A DNA stretch of 64,000 nt, from the NCBI GenBank assembly GCA_030765045.1, contig CM060967.1, positions 167,796,251-167,860,250 on the forward strand, in the 5' to 3' direction. Shown here in pieces: positions 62,630 to 64,000 of the stretch (position 1 is the stretch's first letter; every line of letters starts with the position of its first letter). The DNA comes from Tenodera sinensis. Its lineage: Eukaryota > Arthropoda > Insecta > Mantodea > Mantidae. The notes beneath the pieces were generated by a model. That model did no database searches and had not been told where the DNA came from. It saw nothing but the letters and a program-made list of their open reading frames with translations. The position numbers and the translations under genes are program-made.

Positions 62630-64000
62630 GTTTTAAAAAATGTGGCATTTATTCATTCTGTATGACACTAAAAATGTTAAGAAGAGCAGAACTGAAAGTT
62701 ACACAAACTAAACAGGTACTAGCTGCGACATAGTTGAGTTGAGCAAGGGTCTACTAGGAGTCAAAACTCCCCCTTTTTAACCAGGAAAAGATGGCACCTG
62801 TGTGCCACTCTTCTTTGTGGGTCTTTCCATTAGGGCTATATCTAGGTTACTAAAAATCTCCCCCTGGTGTTACAGAGGAATGGAATTGGATATACCACCT
62901 ACACATTCAACCCACAGGAAAGACTACTGAAAATCTTCCGTCTAGCTTACCAGCTACTAGAGTAGCCATCAGGATCAATGGTGGCATATAACATGCTGGT
63001 AGGGGTAATAGGGAAGTGCTGTGTTGCAACTGTTTCCATTTTCCTCAAGAAATATCTGTACACATACACCATTTCTCTGGCTTGACTGTGAATAACGCAA
63101 CTTTTTTTTGCTTCTGCCATCATCAGAACTGTTAAACTTATTATCATACAATGGAGTAGACTTATTACTCACAATTATTTCATTTCACTGTTAAACTATA
63201 GCCAAGTACTCTCACACGTGTTCTAAAACAGACCACACCTGATTGGCTAGAAAACACGTGACTGTGATGTCGTTTGATATGTCTTCTGTACAACTGCCTT
63301 CATTTGTGACGGCAACTACAACTCTCCAGACTAGTATCAGAGATGTTGAAGCATCACTGCCCAGAGGTATTCAATGTCCCACGGGTAAGGAGCGGTCAGG
63401 CCCTCCTGCCACAGCCAGTTCCAATATAAATAACACTGTCTTCCAGCCAAAGGATTATTTATGGTTGAAGCTTCACTTAAAAAACTTTGACAATGCAACT
63501 TCAGATGTTTACTGCAGTTGTGGAAGAAACATCTGGTCAGGAGTCTTCCAGGAGACAGCTCCTTAAATCCAGAAATATCTTGTAATAGAAGTGATTGATA
63601 GTAATTGTGGTAATGTTGCAGAATGCAGGCTTCTTGATACACAATGTCACTGACATTAGGAAATATAAACTACTGGACAAAGAGGTTGGCAACTATAAAT
63701 CAGAGAGGAACATGGATAATGGAATGGAAGCGTGACCTACACAATGGAATATAAGTGCAAACTAAATAGTAGAATAATGTAAATAAAGGAGACAATAATA
63801 GCAGAAAGTGTTACATAGTGAAAATTTCCCTTTTCTTCATTCTCGTTTAGCTATTATTAATGGAAATCCACATTTTAAATAAAGTTAAAACTACCAGTAA
63901 TTTGCACCAGTTATTTCCAGTAAAAATCCTATGTTTAAAGTATTCTGTTTGCCAATCATCTACCATACTAACTCTTATAAAACTTTGTATTTGTTTCATA
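62630..64000. other. 5' flank to window end, unassigned
   Basis: Mostly AT-rich. The 107-codon frame 63243-63566 (+) and opposing frames have no recognisable domain; codons look neutral. CACGTG E-box-like sites near 63254 are noted only as sequence. Nothing else is seen. Confidence 0.35.

Noticed and set aside
63243..63566. 107-codon frame near the window end as a possible gene or first exon
   Set aside because: No recognisable family, opposing frames equally open, and it is on the opposite strand to beta-adaptin.

Overview
The window is animal, almost certainly insect, nuclear DNA: AT-rich, full of GT-AG introns, and crowded with Penelope-like elements, mariner/Tc1 elements, a gypsy LTR retrotransposon, LINE 3' ends and tRNA-derived SINEs. 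The host protein is close to the single beta-adaptin that insects share between AP-1 and AP-2. Large introns and dense old repeats suggest a big-genome hemimetabolous insect (cockroach, termite or stick-insect type), but that placement is inference.

One host gene fills most of the window. On the minus strand, from the ATG at 53754-53756 to the stop at 4566-4568, lies a complete AP-1/AP-2 beta-adaptin gene in 17 coding exons (2802 nt, 933 residues). Every exon junction keeps frame and every intron is GT-AG. It encodes the solenoid trunk (exons 1-10), a hinge with a clathrin box (exon 11 to early exon 12) and the sandwich/platform ear (exons 12-17). A splice acceptor ten bases upstream of the ATG implies at least one non-coding 5' exon that I could not locate.

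Layout: 1-3047 is a 36-bp-period satellite with higher-order duplications. 3048-4565 is the 3' flank. 4566-53756 is the gene. Its introns carry a 1.3-kb mariner (10607-11911), a nest of MITE, Penelope and LINE pieces (12340-15185), Tc1/mariner remnants (17050-19130), Penelope-like elements (17800-18490, 20572-22198), solo LTRs (25340-25775, 46622-47046), long simple repeats, a jockey-type LINE with a SINE inserted in it (31735-32960), and a 5.4-kb gypsy element with 97.9% identical LTRs (39878-45234). 53757-64000 is the 5' flank, with four more tRNA-headed or SINE-like retroposons, a Penelope fragment and a 1442-bp Tc1/mariner-type element. I found no second host gene.

Most unusual: a fold-back tRNA-SINE landed exactly on the 5' splice site of beta-adaptin exon 13. 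Its 13-bp target duplication (22222-22234 and 22421-22433) duplicated the splice donor, so two donors now flank a perfect 53-bp inverted repeat. The same fold-back design recurs in at least five more copies here, including an 847-bp multimer bounded by one target duplication. That points to a SINE family with an unusual palindromic structure.
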